Positions 1-6,816 are shown, counted from the first letter of the stretch. The stretch is DNA of 13,454 nt from Streptomyces katrae (GCF_000966975.1 NZ_JZWV01000310.1:1-13454), one strand, 5' to 3'. Translations and numbers: made by a program. Notes: generated by a model from the sequence alone, not told the origin.

Positions 1-25
1 GCCGGGGCGGCCTGCGCGCCCCGGC
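1..25 (-). terminator. Hairpin downstream of the acyltransferase gene
   Basis: Bases 1-9 are perfectly complementary to 17-25, giving a 9-bp all-GC stem with a 7-nt loop. It lies 35-59 nt past the stop codon of the minus-strand acyltransferase gene, where an intrinsic terminator would be expected. No T-tract is visible, which is common in Streptomyces. The window edge may cut off part of the stem, so its full size is unknown. Confidence 0.4.
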
Positions 26-26
26 C

Positions 27-73
27 GCTGCCGGACCAGGGCGCTGCCGGACCGGGCCGTCACCGGACCAGGG
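27..73. repeat. Three imperfect ~16-bp tandem units
   Basis: Three consecutive units built around the core CCGGACC(A/G)GG start near 27, 43 and 58. The first two share GCTGCCGGACC exactly. The array covers the stop codon of the acyltransferase gene (60-62), so the last codons and the stop lie inside the repeated material. It looks like local slippage duplication, and I see no evidence for a function. Confidence 0.5.
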
Positions 74-842
74 AGTCCCGCCGTTCGCGCTCCCGTTCCA
101 CCATGTCCTGAAGGGCGGACTGGACGTCCGCGCAGAGCCTGCGGGCGGCCTCCGCGCGCTCGCCGAAGCCCCTGGGCCGTTCGGGCGGTGCGATCGGCTC
201 CCCGATGGTGATCAGCCACTTCGCCGGCAGCGGGAAGGGGGAGGTCAGCGGGAAGTACGGGAGGTCCAGGAACCTCGCCAGCGCGGGAACCTCCCCGATC
301 CTCGGGGAGGACTCCTCCGCCCCGATCACCGTGACCGGCACGATCGGGGCCCCGGTGTGCAGCGCCGCCACCGCGAAACCCGGATTGAACGGCTGGAGCC
401 GGTAGCGCTCCCGGAACGGCTTCTCCAGCCCGGAAAGGCCTTCCGGGAACACCGCGACGAGCCCGCCCTCGGCCAGGCGCCGCATCGCCGCCCGCTGGTC
501 CACGGGCACGGCCCCCATCTTCGCGGCGTGCGGGCCCAGGACCGGGATCCGGAAGACGAACGGCGCGGCCAGCACGTGCAGCGACCGCCGCAGGGACCGG
601 ACCAGGATCTTCTGCAGGACGAAGGCGTCCAGACCCCAGGCCCCGGAGTGGTTGGCGACGAGCACCGCCGGGCCGTCCGCGGGGATGTTCTCCAGGCCCA
701 GCACGTCCAGCCGGAACCAGTCGTCGATGAGCCACTCGAGCAGCCGCTCCCAGACGTTCTCGCCGACGTCCCCGATCATCCTCCGCAGGAAACGCAGTTC
801 GTTCCCGGCGACCTCGATGACATCGGCCAGGCTCTCGGACAC
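60..842 (-). CDS. PlsC-like phospholipid/glycerol acyltransferase family protein
   Basis: A 260-aa protein of the lysophospholipid acyltransferase (LPLAT/PlsC) superfamily, which transfers acyl groups from acyl-CoA or acyl-ACP to lysophospholipids or glycerolipids at the membrane. Visible motifs are the catalytic NHSGAWGLD (His65, Asp72), with the longer His-to-Asp spacing that I recall from actinobacterial MGAT-like members, and the substrate-site FPEG at 132-135. An amphipathic hydrophobic segment lies around 85-105. The GTG at 842 is chosen because a GGAGAGAGGAGG Shine-Dalgarno sits 6 nt upstream. The frame stays open to a GTG at 932, which would add 30 residues but has no good ribosome site. 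It is divergent from the reductase fusion at 1063. The exact acyl acceptor cannot be told from sequence. Confidence 0.85.
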   Translation of the reverse strand: MSESLADVIEVAGNELRFLRRMIGDVGENVWERLLEWLIDDWFRLDVLGLENIPADGPAVLVANHSGAWGLDAFVLQKILVRSLRRSLHVLAAPFVFRIPVLGPHAAKMGAVPVDQRAAMRRLAEGGLVAVFPEGLSGLEKPFRERYRLQPFNPGFAVAALHTGAPIVPVTVIGAEESSPRIGEVPALARFLDLPYFPLTSPFPLPAKWLITIGEPIAPPERPRGFGERAEAARRLCADVQSALQDMVERERERRDSLVR

Positions 843-848
843 GAACGG

Positions 849-860
849 CCTCCTCTCTCC
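849..860 (-). promoter_or_regulatory. Ribosome binding site fixing the acyltransferase start at 842
   Basis: On the minus strand this reads GGAGAGAGGAGG, a near-perfect anti-SD complement, 6 nt before GTG 842-840. It lies inside the longer open frame that begins at 932, so it argues for the internal start. Confidence 0.6.
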
Positions 861-1062
861 CGTACAGGACATCCGAACGGCCCTCCCGACAAGGGCCTTC
901 ACGGTCAACGCCCCCAAGGGACCTTTGATCACGTGGACTTCCCGGATTCCTCAATCGGCATTCCGTTCGCCCGTTCCCCGGTCGCCCTCGGCGCCACGCA
1001 ACGATCTTCCGCTCGTTGACCGGGTGGACCGTCCGACGACCCACACACCCAGGAGACCTTTC

Positions 1063-2688
1063 ATGGCCCAGACCGCGCTGCCGGTGATCCTCCTCGCGGA
1101 TCCCGATCCGCTCCGCCGCCACGAGACAGCCGAGCTGGTGCAGCGCTGGTACCGCACCTCCTTCCGCGTGCTGCAGGCCGGCGGGCTCCCCGAGGCCGAG
1201 CGGGCGCTGCACCGGCTCGCCGGGCAGGAGGTGCCCGTGTCCGCGGTGGTCACCGCCGAGGACCCCGGGCCGTACGCCGAACGGCACCCGGCCACCCGCT
1301 GGCTGCTGCTCGCCGACGACCCCGCCGCGCGGTCCGGCCCGTCCGTCGCCGTCGTCGGCCGGGAACCGGCCGCGGCCCCCGACGGCGGCACGGGCCTGGC
1401 CGAGCGGCTGCGGGCCGCCCTCGACGACTCCCTGTGCACCTGGAACGCCGAACACCGGGGCGGCCTGCCCACCGCCGAGGTCCGCGGGTACCGCTTCGCG
1501 CCGGCCGCCTACGCGGTCCGTGACTTCCTCGGCCGCAGCGACGTCCTCTTCCGGTGGGTTCCGGAGGAGGACCGGCCCGACGCGCCGGTGACCGTCCGGC
1601 TGGGCGACGGCACCGAGCTCGTCGACCCCTCGATCAGCGAACTCGCCGACCGGCTCGGCCTGATCAGGCCGGCCGGGCAGGACCACTACGACGTCGCCGT
1701 CATCGGCGGCGGTCCCGGCGGACTCTCCACCGCCGTCTACGCCGCCGCGGAGGGCATGAGCGTGGTCGTCATCGAGGACGACGCGCCCGGCGGCCAGGCG
1801 GGATCGACCTCCCGGATCGAGAACTACCTGGGCTTCCCCGTCGGGCTCACCGGCGGCGACCTCGCCCAGCGCGCACTTCAGCAGGCCCGCCGGGTCCGCG
1901 TGGAATGGCAGCCGACGCGGGTGGCGACCCGGCTCGTCCCCGCCCAATCGGGCGGCCACACCGTGGAGTTCGTCAAGGCCGGCACCGCCGAGACCGCCTC
2001 GGTGTCCGCGGCCGCCGTCGTGGTGGCCACGGGTGTGGAATGGAACCGCCTGGCCGCCGCGGGCACCGAGCGGCTCCTCAACTCCGGCGTCTACTACGGG
2101 GCCTCCCTGTCCGACGCGCCCTCCACCGCCGGCGAGGACGTCTACATGGTGGGCGCCGGCAACTCGGCCGGACAGGCCGCCCTGTACTTCGCCCGCTACG
2201 CCCGCTCGGTCACCCTCCTCGTCCGGGGCACCGACCTCGGCGCCTCCATGTCGAACTACCTGGTCCAGCGCATCGAGAGGACCCCCGGCCTGCACGTCCT
2301 GCTCGGCACCGAGGTGGCCGAATGCCTGGGCGGGACCACGCTCACCGGCCTGCGGCTGCGCGAACGCACCGGGGCCGAGCGCACCGTCCCCGCGCAGTGC
2401 CTGTACGTCCTCATCGGCGGCCGCCCCTCGACGGACTGGCTCGACGGCGCCCTCGAACTCGACGAACGCGGCTACGTCCTCACCGGAACCGGCGGCGTCG
2501 GCCGCGAAGCCCTCCCGATGGAGACCAGCATGCCGGGCGTCTTCGCCGTCGGCGACGTACGGTCCGGCTCTGTCAAACGGGTCGGCGCCGCGGTCGGCGA
2601 GGGCGCCGCGGTGGCCCACAGCCTGATCGAGTACCGCCGCAGGCACTCCGGCCGGTTCCAGGACGCGGGCGCCGTCGGCGGGTTCTGA
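1063..2688 (+). CDS. Pseudo-receiver / glutaredoxin-like / thioredoxin-reductase-like fusion flavoprotein
   Basis: A 541-aa protein; ATG 1063 follows AGGAG with a 7-nt spacer. Residues about 1-120 resemble a response-regulator receiver (acidic D13, D15 at the N-terminal strand), but the strand that should carry the phospho-acceptor reads VSAVVTAED and gives no clean Asp. Residues about 145-205 look like a glutaredoxin-type thioredoxin fold without Cys. Residues 207-525 form a class II pyridine-nucleotide disulfide-reductase fold: FAD motif GGGPGG (215-220), NAD(P)H motif GAGNSAG (364-370) and C-terminal FAVGD. The thioredoxin-reductase CxxC site is replaced by GVYYGASLSD (342-351), so it cannot be a conventional thioredoxin reductase. 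Fused receiver/TrxR-like proteins occur in actinobacteria. The acceptor is unknown; a flavin-based sensor or reductase with an external thiol partner is possible. Confidence 0.88.
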   Translation: MAQTALPVILLADPDPLRRHETAELVQRWYRTSFRVLQAGGLPEAERALHRLAGQEVPVSAVVTAEDPGPYAERHPATRWLLLADDPAARSGPSVAVVGREPAAAPDGGTGLAERLRAALDDSLCTWNAEHRGGLPTAEVRGYRFAPAAYAVRDFLGRSDVLFRWVPEEDRPDAPVTVRLGDGTELVDPSISELADRLGLIRPAGQDHYDVAVIGGGPGGLSTAVYAAAEGMSVVVIEDDAPGGQAGSTSRIENYLGFPVGLTGGDLAQRALQQARRVRVEWQPTRVATRLVPAQSGGHTVEFVKAGTAETASVSAAAVVVATGVEWNRLAAAGTERLLNSGVYYGASLSDAPSTAGEDVYMVGAGNSAGQAALYFARYARSVTLLVRGTDLGASMSNYLVQRIERTPGLHVLLGTEVAECLGGTTLTGLRLRERTGAERTVPAQCLYVLIGGRPSTDWLDGALELDERGYVLTGTGGVGREALPMETSMPGVFAVGDVRSGSVKRVGAAVGEGAAVAHSLIEYRRRHSGRFQDAGAVGGF

Positions 2689-2698
2689 ACGGCCCGGC

Positions 2699-2724
2699 CC
2701 CCACGCCCCCTTCAGGCCGTGGGG
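2699..2724. terminator. Weak inverted repeat between convergent genes
   Basis: CCCCACG at 2699-2705 pairs with CGTGGGG at 2718-2724 (7 bp, 12-nt loop). It lies between the convergent reductase fusion (stop 2688) and the phosphatase (stop 2712-2714), and overlaps the latter's stop codon. The gene ends are only 23 nt apart. The long loop makes it a weak bidirectional terminator candidate. Confidence 0.3.
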
Positions 2725-3977
2725 TGCCATTCGCACAGCAGGATCGTCGCGTCGTCGTGCAGGCGCTGGTCCTGGTGGGTGAGCAGCTCCAGGATCAGGC
2801 GGCGCAGGGCCTCGGGCGCCGTGGTGCCCGAGGCCATCGAGCGGATGACCGTGTCGCCCAGCCGCTCCTCGCCGAAGAGTTCGCCCGTGGCGGAGCGGGC
2901 CTCGGTGACACCGTCGCTGTAGAGGAGGACCCGGTCGCGGGGCTGGAGGCGGGCCCGGTGCAGCGGGGGAGGGGCGTCCTCGTGGTAGCCCAGGCCCAGG
3001 GGGAGCTGCGGCGGGCGTTCCAAGGCCGCCGGTACGACGTGTCCGTCCCGGATCAGCAGGGGCGGCGGGTGGCCGCAGTTGATCCAGGCGAACTCCCCGC
3101 GCCGGGTGTCGAGATGGGCCAGGATCCCGGTCATCAGCCGGTCGGGGATCCAGCTCCGCAGGGTCCGCTCGATGGTGGTGGCGATGTCCTGGAGGTCGCC
3201 GCCGGCCCGTCGGGTGGAGCGGCACGCGGCCAGGCCGGCGGCGCTGGCGCCGCCCGCCGCGAGGTCGTGCCCCATGGCGTCCAGCAGGGTCAGATGGAGC
3301 CCGCCGTCGCTGAAGTTGTGGTCGAAGGCGTCGCCGCCGATGTCGTACGCGGGCTCCAGGACGGCGGTCGAGGTCGCCTGGCTCGTGCCGATGGTGCGCG
3401 GCGGCAGGAAGGCCCACAGCAGTTCCGCCTGCAGGGTCATGGGCCGGCTGCGGCCCCGTTCGACCAGCAGGTCGTTGTGGGTGGACTTGGAGATGACGAT
3501 CAGGGTCGCCAGCGCCGCCAGGGCCAGGCACCCCTCCAGGTCCTGCTCGTCCAGCGCCGGTCCGGTCGCCCGCATGACGCCGACGCGCTCGACGCCGTCC
3601 ACCATCGGGACCCAGGCGGTGGTGCGGTCGCGCGACGTCTGGACCTGCTGGGCGCGGTAGGCCAGGCCGGCCAGCGAGGCGTCGATGTCCAGGGCCTCCG
3701 CCTGCTCGTCGGCCTCGGCGGTCTCCGCGGTCTCCGGCCGCTCGGCGGCCAGCTGGGGCAGGGCCACGAGCCGGACCTGCTGGAGGTCGGACAGGTACAG
3801 GCGCGTCCCGGTCAGGCCCAGTCGTTGTGCCGCCTCCTCGATCAGGGCCGGTACCTGGCGGGCCGAGGCCTCGTGCGAGCGGTCCAGTACCCATGCCAGC
3901 ACCGAGCCCGTCCGGTCGGCCGCCACCGGATTCACCCCGCCGTCCGCAGGCGGTGTCGTGTTCACGCGGTTGGGCAT
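2712..3977 (-). CDS. GAF-like / SpoIIE-type PP2C serine-threonine phosphatase
   Basis: A 421-aa probable cytosolic phosphatase. Residues about 25-165 are a GAF-like sensory region. Residues about 195-418 are the SpoIIE/RsbU-type PPM domain that removes phosphate from Ser/Thr of STAS anti-anti-sigma factors. Metal-binding PPM acidic motifs are visible: DIGGDAFD (D216), LLDAMGHD (D233), YSDGVTEA (D355) and HDDATIL (D408/D409). The start at 3977 follows GGAGG with a 6-nt spacer, and this SD lies in the 14-nt gap after the Rieske gene stop, so the two genes form an operon. Expression is probably driven from the promoter-like site at 4927-4934. There is no HATPase kinase domain in the protein. A tandem STAS protein encoded at 5603-6433 is a plausible but unproven partner. 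Confidence 0.9.
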   Translation of the reverse strand: MPNRVNTTPPADGGVNPVAADRTGSVLAWVLDRSHEASARQVPALIEEAAQRLGLTGTRLYLSDLQQVRLVALPQLAAERPETAETAEADEQAEALDIDASLAGLAYRAQQVQTSRDRTTAWVPMVDGVERVGVMRATGPALDEQDLEGCLALAALATLIVISKSTHNDLLVERGRSRPMTLQAELLWAFLPPRTIGTSQATSTAVLEPAYDIGGDAFDHNFSDGGLHLTLLDAMGHDLAAGGASAAGLAACRSTRRAGGDLQDIATTIERTLRSWIPDRLMTGILAHLDTRRGEFAWINCGHPPPLLIRDGHVVPAALERPPQLPLGLGYHEDAPPPLHRARLQPRDRVLLYSDGVTEARSATGELFGEERLGDTVIRSMASGTTAPEALRRLILELLTHQDQRLHDDATILLCEWHPTA

Positions 3978-3991
3978 GCCGGGCCTCCGGG

Positions 3992-4918
3992 TCAGGCCGC
4001 CGCGGGTCCCCGCCCGTGGCGGTGCGGCCGGTGGACGCGGATCAGCCGGGCCTCGGCCAGGCCCTCGACGACGCGGGTCTCGAAGGCCGGCTGGGGGGCC
4101 GTGGCCGGGCCCTCCACGTTCCAGCCGTCCGACAGCCGGAACAGGCTGCGGTGCCAGGGGCAGCGGACGCACCCGTCCTCGATCCCGCCTTCCGACAGCG
4201 GGCCGCCCATGTGGGAGCAGCGGTCGGCCAGTGCGCGGACGGTGCCGTCCTCCTCGCGGACGACGAGGACGTCCACCCCGTCGACCTGTGCGAGGGCGGC
4301 CCGGCCCACCGGGAAGGCGGCGGCCGGCCCCAGGGGGTGCCACCCGTCCCCGACCCGGTGCCCGACCTGCTCGGCGTGGTTGGCCCCGGCCGCCTGCCGG
4401 AAGGCCAGGTGCCCGCCCAGCGCGCCGCCCGCGCCCACCGCGGCGAGCCCGGCCAGGGCCAGTGCCCGGCCGCGCAGGTCCCGGCCGCGGGCCCGGGCGT
4501 ACAGGGAGGCCGCGTAGAGGGCGACCCCGGCGGTGTTGGCCAGGGCGTGGACGAGGCCGGTCCTGGCCTGTTCGGGGGGCAGCTCCGCCCAGTCCGCCCA
4601 GCCCGCCGCGGCCGCCGGCGCGGCCGCGGCCAGTCCCACCCCGACCAGGACGGGCGCGGCGGTGCGCCGCGCCCGTCCCGGGAGCAGGTCCAGCACGGTG
4701 GCCGAGAGCCAGGTGCCGATCGGTACCTGGACGAGCAGGGGGTGGGCCGGATGGCCCAGCGGGCGGCCGTGGAGCAGGTCGCGGGCCGGGCCGAGCGGCA
4801 GGGCCCGGACGCCCTTGCGGAGCCCGTCGATCAGGGTGTCGGCCTGCGGGGCCTGCTCGATCCGCTCCAGTGCGCAGAGCAGCGGGCCCGGACCCGGTGT
4901 CGTACGGTGCGTGTCCAT
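3992..4918 (-). CDS. DUF2231 membrane domain fused to a Rieske [2Fe-2S] domain
   Basis: A 308-aa protein. The N-terminal two thirds are a DUF2231-type membrane domain containing GHPAHPLLVQVPIGTW (55-70) and about four hydrophobic helices at roughly 62-80, 88-106, 122-140 and 150-172. The C-terminal about 105 residues form a Rieske domain with cluster ligands C234-x-H236 and C253-x-x-H256 (CSHMGG and CPWH), suggesting membrane-tethered electron transfer. The start at ATG 4918 is preferred over an upstream ATG at 4993, whose extra 25 residues are Arg/Pro-rich and would span a promoter-like GGGTAGAC. That motif ends 8 nt before ATG 4918 and there is no SD, so the mRNA may be leaderless. It is first in an operon with the SpoIIE phosphatase. 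The electron partner is unknown. Confidence 0.88.
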   Translation of the reverse strand: MDTHRTTPGPGPLLCALERIEQAPQADTLIDGLRKGVRALPLGPARDLLHGRPLGHPAHPLLVQVPIGTWLSATVLDLLPGRARRTAAPVLVGVGLAAAAPAAAAGWADWAELPPEQARTGLVHALANTAGVALYAASLYARARGRDLRGRALALAGLAAVGAGGALGGHLAFRQAAGANHAEQVGHRVGDGWHPLGPAAAFPVGRAALAQVDGVDVLVVREEDGTVRALADRCSHMGGPLSEGGIEDGCVRCPWHRSLFRLSDGWNVEGPATAPQPAFETRVVEGLAEARLIRVHRPHRHGRGPAAA

Positions 4919-4926
4919 GGGGCCGC

Positions 4927-4934
4927 GTCTACCC
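4927..4934 (-). promoter_or_regulatory. SigB-type -10 candidate for the Rieske-phosphatase operon
   Basis: The minus strand reads CGGGTAGACGC here. GGGTA matches the -10 core of Streptomyces SigB-family promoters. Hexamer GGGTAG occupies 4934-4929 and the start codon begins 11 nt past its last base, which fits a leaderless or near-leaderless transcript. A clear GNNT -35 at 14-16 nt is not present; the best is ACAT at 15 nt. Confidence 0.45.
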
Positions 4935-5058
4935 GGGTCGCCGCGAGCCATGTACGGGCGTCCCGCGTACGGCCGCCCCCGCGGCCGGCGCATGGCGGGC
5001 GTGCGGTGGGGCAGGGGCGGGCGGGGGGCCAGGAGGGACCACCACAGGGAGAGCCGCC

Positions 5059-5550
5059 ATGCCGGAACCGGACCTCGGTGACTTCGCCGTCGCGCAGGAC
5101 GGCCCGCTCTACGTGGTCACGGCGGCCGCCGACGGCATGCGGGCGGGCTGTCTGGTCGGCTTCGCCTCGCAGTGCTCGATCGATCCGCCGCGATTCGTCG
5201 TGTGGCTGTCGGTCGAGAACCACACCTACACCGTGGCGCGCCGGGCCCGCTACCTCACCGTGCACGTACTGCGCCGGGACCAGGAGGCGCTGGCGCGGCT
5301 CTTCGGCGGCAGGACGGGGGACCGTACGGACAAGTTCGCCGGGATCGGCTGGCGGCCCGGGCGGGAGGGCAGCCCCGTGCTGGCGGGCGTGGCGGCCTGG
5401 TTCACCGGCCGGATCGAGGCCGTGGTCGCCGGCGGCGACCACGAGGGCTTCCTGCTCGCGCCGGTGGAGGACGGGCCGCCGGCCCCGGGCCCCGCCGCGC
5501 CGCTGAGGTTCGGTCACGTACGGGACCTCGAGGCCGGTCACCCGGCCTGA
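5059..5550 (+). CDS. Flavin reductase-like (FMN-binding split barrel) protein
   Basis: A 163-aa protein matching the flavin reductase-like domain, an FMN-binding split barrel. The segment around 29-55 (AGCLVGFASQCSIDPPRFVV) corresponds to the conserved region of this family that binds the flavin phosphate, and the later GRIEAVVAGGDHEGFLLAPV (117-136) resembles the conserved D/E-H-x-hydrophobic strand of the family. Members reduce free FMN/FAD for partner monooxygenases or act as stand-alone flavoproteins. ATG 5059 is preceded by GGGAG with a suitable spacer. It is divergent from the Rieske operon and convergent with the STAS gene. No monooxygenase partner is in the window, so the physiological role is open. 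Confidence 0.82.
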   Translation: MPEPDLGDFAVAQDGPLYVVTAAADGMRAGCLVGFASQCSIDPPRFVVWLSVENHTYTVARRARYLTVHVLRRDQEALARLFGGRTGDRTDKFAGIGWRPGREGSPVLAGVAAWFTGRIEAVVAGGDHEGFLLAPVEDGPPAPGPAAPLRFGHVRDLEAGHPA

Positions 5551-5579
5551 CAGCCGGAGCCCGCGCGCGGGCGCGGCTG
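5551..5579. terminator. Bidirectional terminator hairpin
   Basis: CAGCCG (5551-5556) pairs with CGGCTG (5574-5579), enclosing the palindrome GCCCGCGCGCGGGC (5559-5572). The result is an approximately 11-bp stem with a small internal loop. It starts immediately after the flavin-reductase stop and lies before the convergent STAS gene end (5603), so it probably serves both. Confidence 0.6.
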
Positions 5580-5602
5580 CGCGTCGGACGGGGCGCCGGT
5601 CC

Positions 5603-6433
5603 TCAGCGGGGGCCGGAATCGCGCGCCGGCCGGCCGGGCCCCGGTGAGCAGGCGGAGACGAGGGCGCGGTCCAGCTGGGCGTGGAACTCCACGAAGCCCG
5701 ACGTGCGGCTGAGCTGCACGACCGAGCCGGTCAGCCGGTGCGGTCCCACGAGCAGCAGGCGCCGGCCGTGGCCGGAGAGGGTGCGTCCCAGGTCGGCGAG
5801 GACCGCGCCGGCGGCGGGGGTCATCAGCTTCAGGCCCCCGAGCTCGATCACGTAGGCCGGTGTCCCCGGATCGGCTCCGGCCAGGGCCTGCCGGAGGGCC
5901 GAGCGGTCGTGCGGTTCCACGGAGCCGTCGAGGTAGACCACCCAGTGGCCGGCGTCGCCGTCCGGCACCACCAGCCGTGCCCGGGTCACCCCGAAGCCGT
6001 GTCCGCCGTCCCGTTCCGGCGGCGCCGTCACGTGCTCCGCCGTTCCGTGCTCCGCCGTCCCCGGGGCCTGGCCGTCGGCGGCACGGTCCGCCGGTCCGGC
6101 CACCTCCAGCAGTTTCCGGACGGCGGGCCGGGCGGCGGTGATCCTCAGCGGGCGGTGCTGTGCGGCGGCCTCGCGCGCCACGTCGAGCAGGGCGTTGAGC
6201 CCCGACCCGTCGCGGAAGTGGGCCCGAGCGAGGTCGAGGCCGATTCCTCCGGGAGAGGCGCGGAGGGCGGCCAGCAGCGCCCGCCGCAGCTCGCCGGCCC
6301 GGCCGCAGTCCACCTCGCCGGTGACCTGCACGACAGAGGTGTCCGGGTGCTCGCGCCGGACGGTCACGTTCATCGGCTCGTCGGGAACGCCATGTCCGCC
6401 GTGGGCGGTCTCGGGGACAGCGGAGGTGCTCAT
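5603..6433 (-). CDS. Tandem STAS-domain protein (anti-anti-sigma-like)
   Basis: A 276-aa protein with two STAS domains, at about 21-113 and 150-262, joined by a Gly/Ala/Glu-rich linker. STAS anti-anti-sigma factors bind HATPase anti-sigma kinases when unphosphorylated. Domain 1 has FRDGSGLNALL (73-83), close to the canonical D-S-S/T-G-L phosphorylation loop but with Gly at the first Ser position; S77 is the candidate phospho-site. Domain 2 has LMTPAAGAVL (203-212) at the same position, without the Asp and without a Ser, so it is probably not phosphorylatable in the usual way. ATG 6433 has GGAG with a 6-nt spacer, and a vegetative-type promoter candidate lies upstream (6472-6500). The SpoIIE phosphatase at 2712-3977 could act on domain 1. 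No kinase is encoded nearby. Confidence 0.82.
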   Translation of the reverse strand: MSTSAVPETAHGGHGVPDEPMNVTVRREHPDTSVVQVTGEVDCGRAGELRRALLAALRASPGGIGLDLARAHFRDGSGLNALLDVAREAAAQHRPLRITAARPAVRKLLEVAGPADRAADGQAPGTAEHGTAEHVTAPPERDGGHGFGVTRARLVVPDGDAGHWVVYLDGSVEPHDRSALRQALAGADPGTPAYVIELGGLKLMTPAAGAVLADLGRTLSGHGRRLLLVGPHRLTGSVVQLSRTSGFVEFHAQLDRALVSACSPGPGRPARDSGPR

Positions 6434-6471
6434 GGGAATCTCCAGAAGGCCCGAAAGGGTGCTCTGATCGG

Positions 6472-6500
6472 ATTTTCAACAGATTCCGTATGTACGTCAA
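6472..6500 (-). promoter_or_regulatory. Vegetative (HrdB-type) promoter candidate for the STAS gene
   Basis: On the minus strand TTGACG (6500-6495) is followed after 17 nt by GAAAAT (6477-6472), within an unusually AT-rich stretch. The predicted start of transcription would be near 6465, giving a leader of about 30 nt to the SD and ATG 6433. A second TTGACG lies 19 bp upstream at 6519-6514. Confidence 0.45.
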
Positions 6501-6562
6501 GATTTACCGGAAACGTCAATCAGGAAATCCACCTCCGGAGATGCGCGGCATGGCGGCGCCCC

Positions 6563-6595
6563 GGATCACAGGGCGGGCCCCGGGATCACAGGGCG
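6563..6595. repeat. 20-bp step tandem duplication at the 3' end of the small membrane gene
   Basis: GGATCACAGGGCG occurs at 6563-6575 and again at 6583-6595, exactly 20 bp apart. The right copy carries the stop codon of the DUF6480-like gene, and the left copy carries a second in-register stop-like TCA just beyond it. This looks like a recent slippage duplication of the gene's tail. Confidence 0.6.
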
Positions 6596-6816
6596 AGGAC
6601 GATCCCGTACGCGAGGAAGAACAGGGCCACGAGGACCGCCAGGAGCACGATGGCCACGAGCGGCCCCTTGGACCAGCCACGCTTGGGCGGACGGTGGGGT
6701 CCGGCTCCGGACGCGGTGCTCGCCTCGGCGGGCGGGGTCTCCCCGGGCGGTACCGAGCCGCCCGGTTCCAGACCGGTGGTGTTGCGGGGATCGGGGTCGG
6801 GGGAGTTGGTACTCAT
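6586..6816 (-). CDS. Small single-pass membrane protein, DUF6480-like
   Basis: A 76-aa protein with a Pro/Gly/Asp-rich N-terminus (PDPDPRNTTGLEPGGSVPPGE, roughly 6-26), a basic GWSKGP turn near 47-52 and one strongly hydrophobic helix near 53-75 at the C-terminus. This arrangement resembles the short actinobacterial DUF6480 proteins, though I assign that from memory of the sequence style. The basic residues before the helix suggest a cytosolic N-terminus. The SD is weak (GGGGGA about 10 nt upstream of ATG 6816). It is divergent from the F420 oxidoreductase. Function unknown. Confidence 0.7.
   Translation of the reverse strand: MSTNSPDPDPRNTTGLEPGGSVPPGETPPAEASTASGAGPHRPPKRGWSKGPLVAIVLLAVLVALFFLAYGIVLAL

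Noticed and set aside
27..73. CRISPR array
   Set aside because: The units are contiguous with no spacers and are imperfect.
1486..1490. GGGTA inside genes (also 11626-11633, 12931-12936 and others)
   Set aside because: These lie within coding sequence or antisense to it, without a start codon nearby. They were not counted as promoters.
1554..4517. Very long plus-strand open frame (over 980 codons)
   Set aside because: It is an Arg/Gly/Pro-rich shadow of the reductase fusion, then antisense to the phosphatase and Rieske genes. High GC removes stops in such frames, and no family motif is present.
4919..4993. Longer start for the Rieske protein at ATG 4993
   Set aside because: The extra 25 residues are Arg/Pro/Gly-rich, not family-like, and would place the GGGTAGAC promoter motif inside coding sequence.
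3685..5058. Upstream extension of the flavin-reductase frame
   Set aside because: The frame is open far upstream but is Arg/Pro-rich and antisense to the Rieske and phosphatase genes. ATG 5059 has an SD and begins the family homology.
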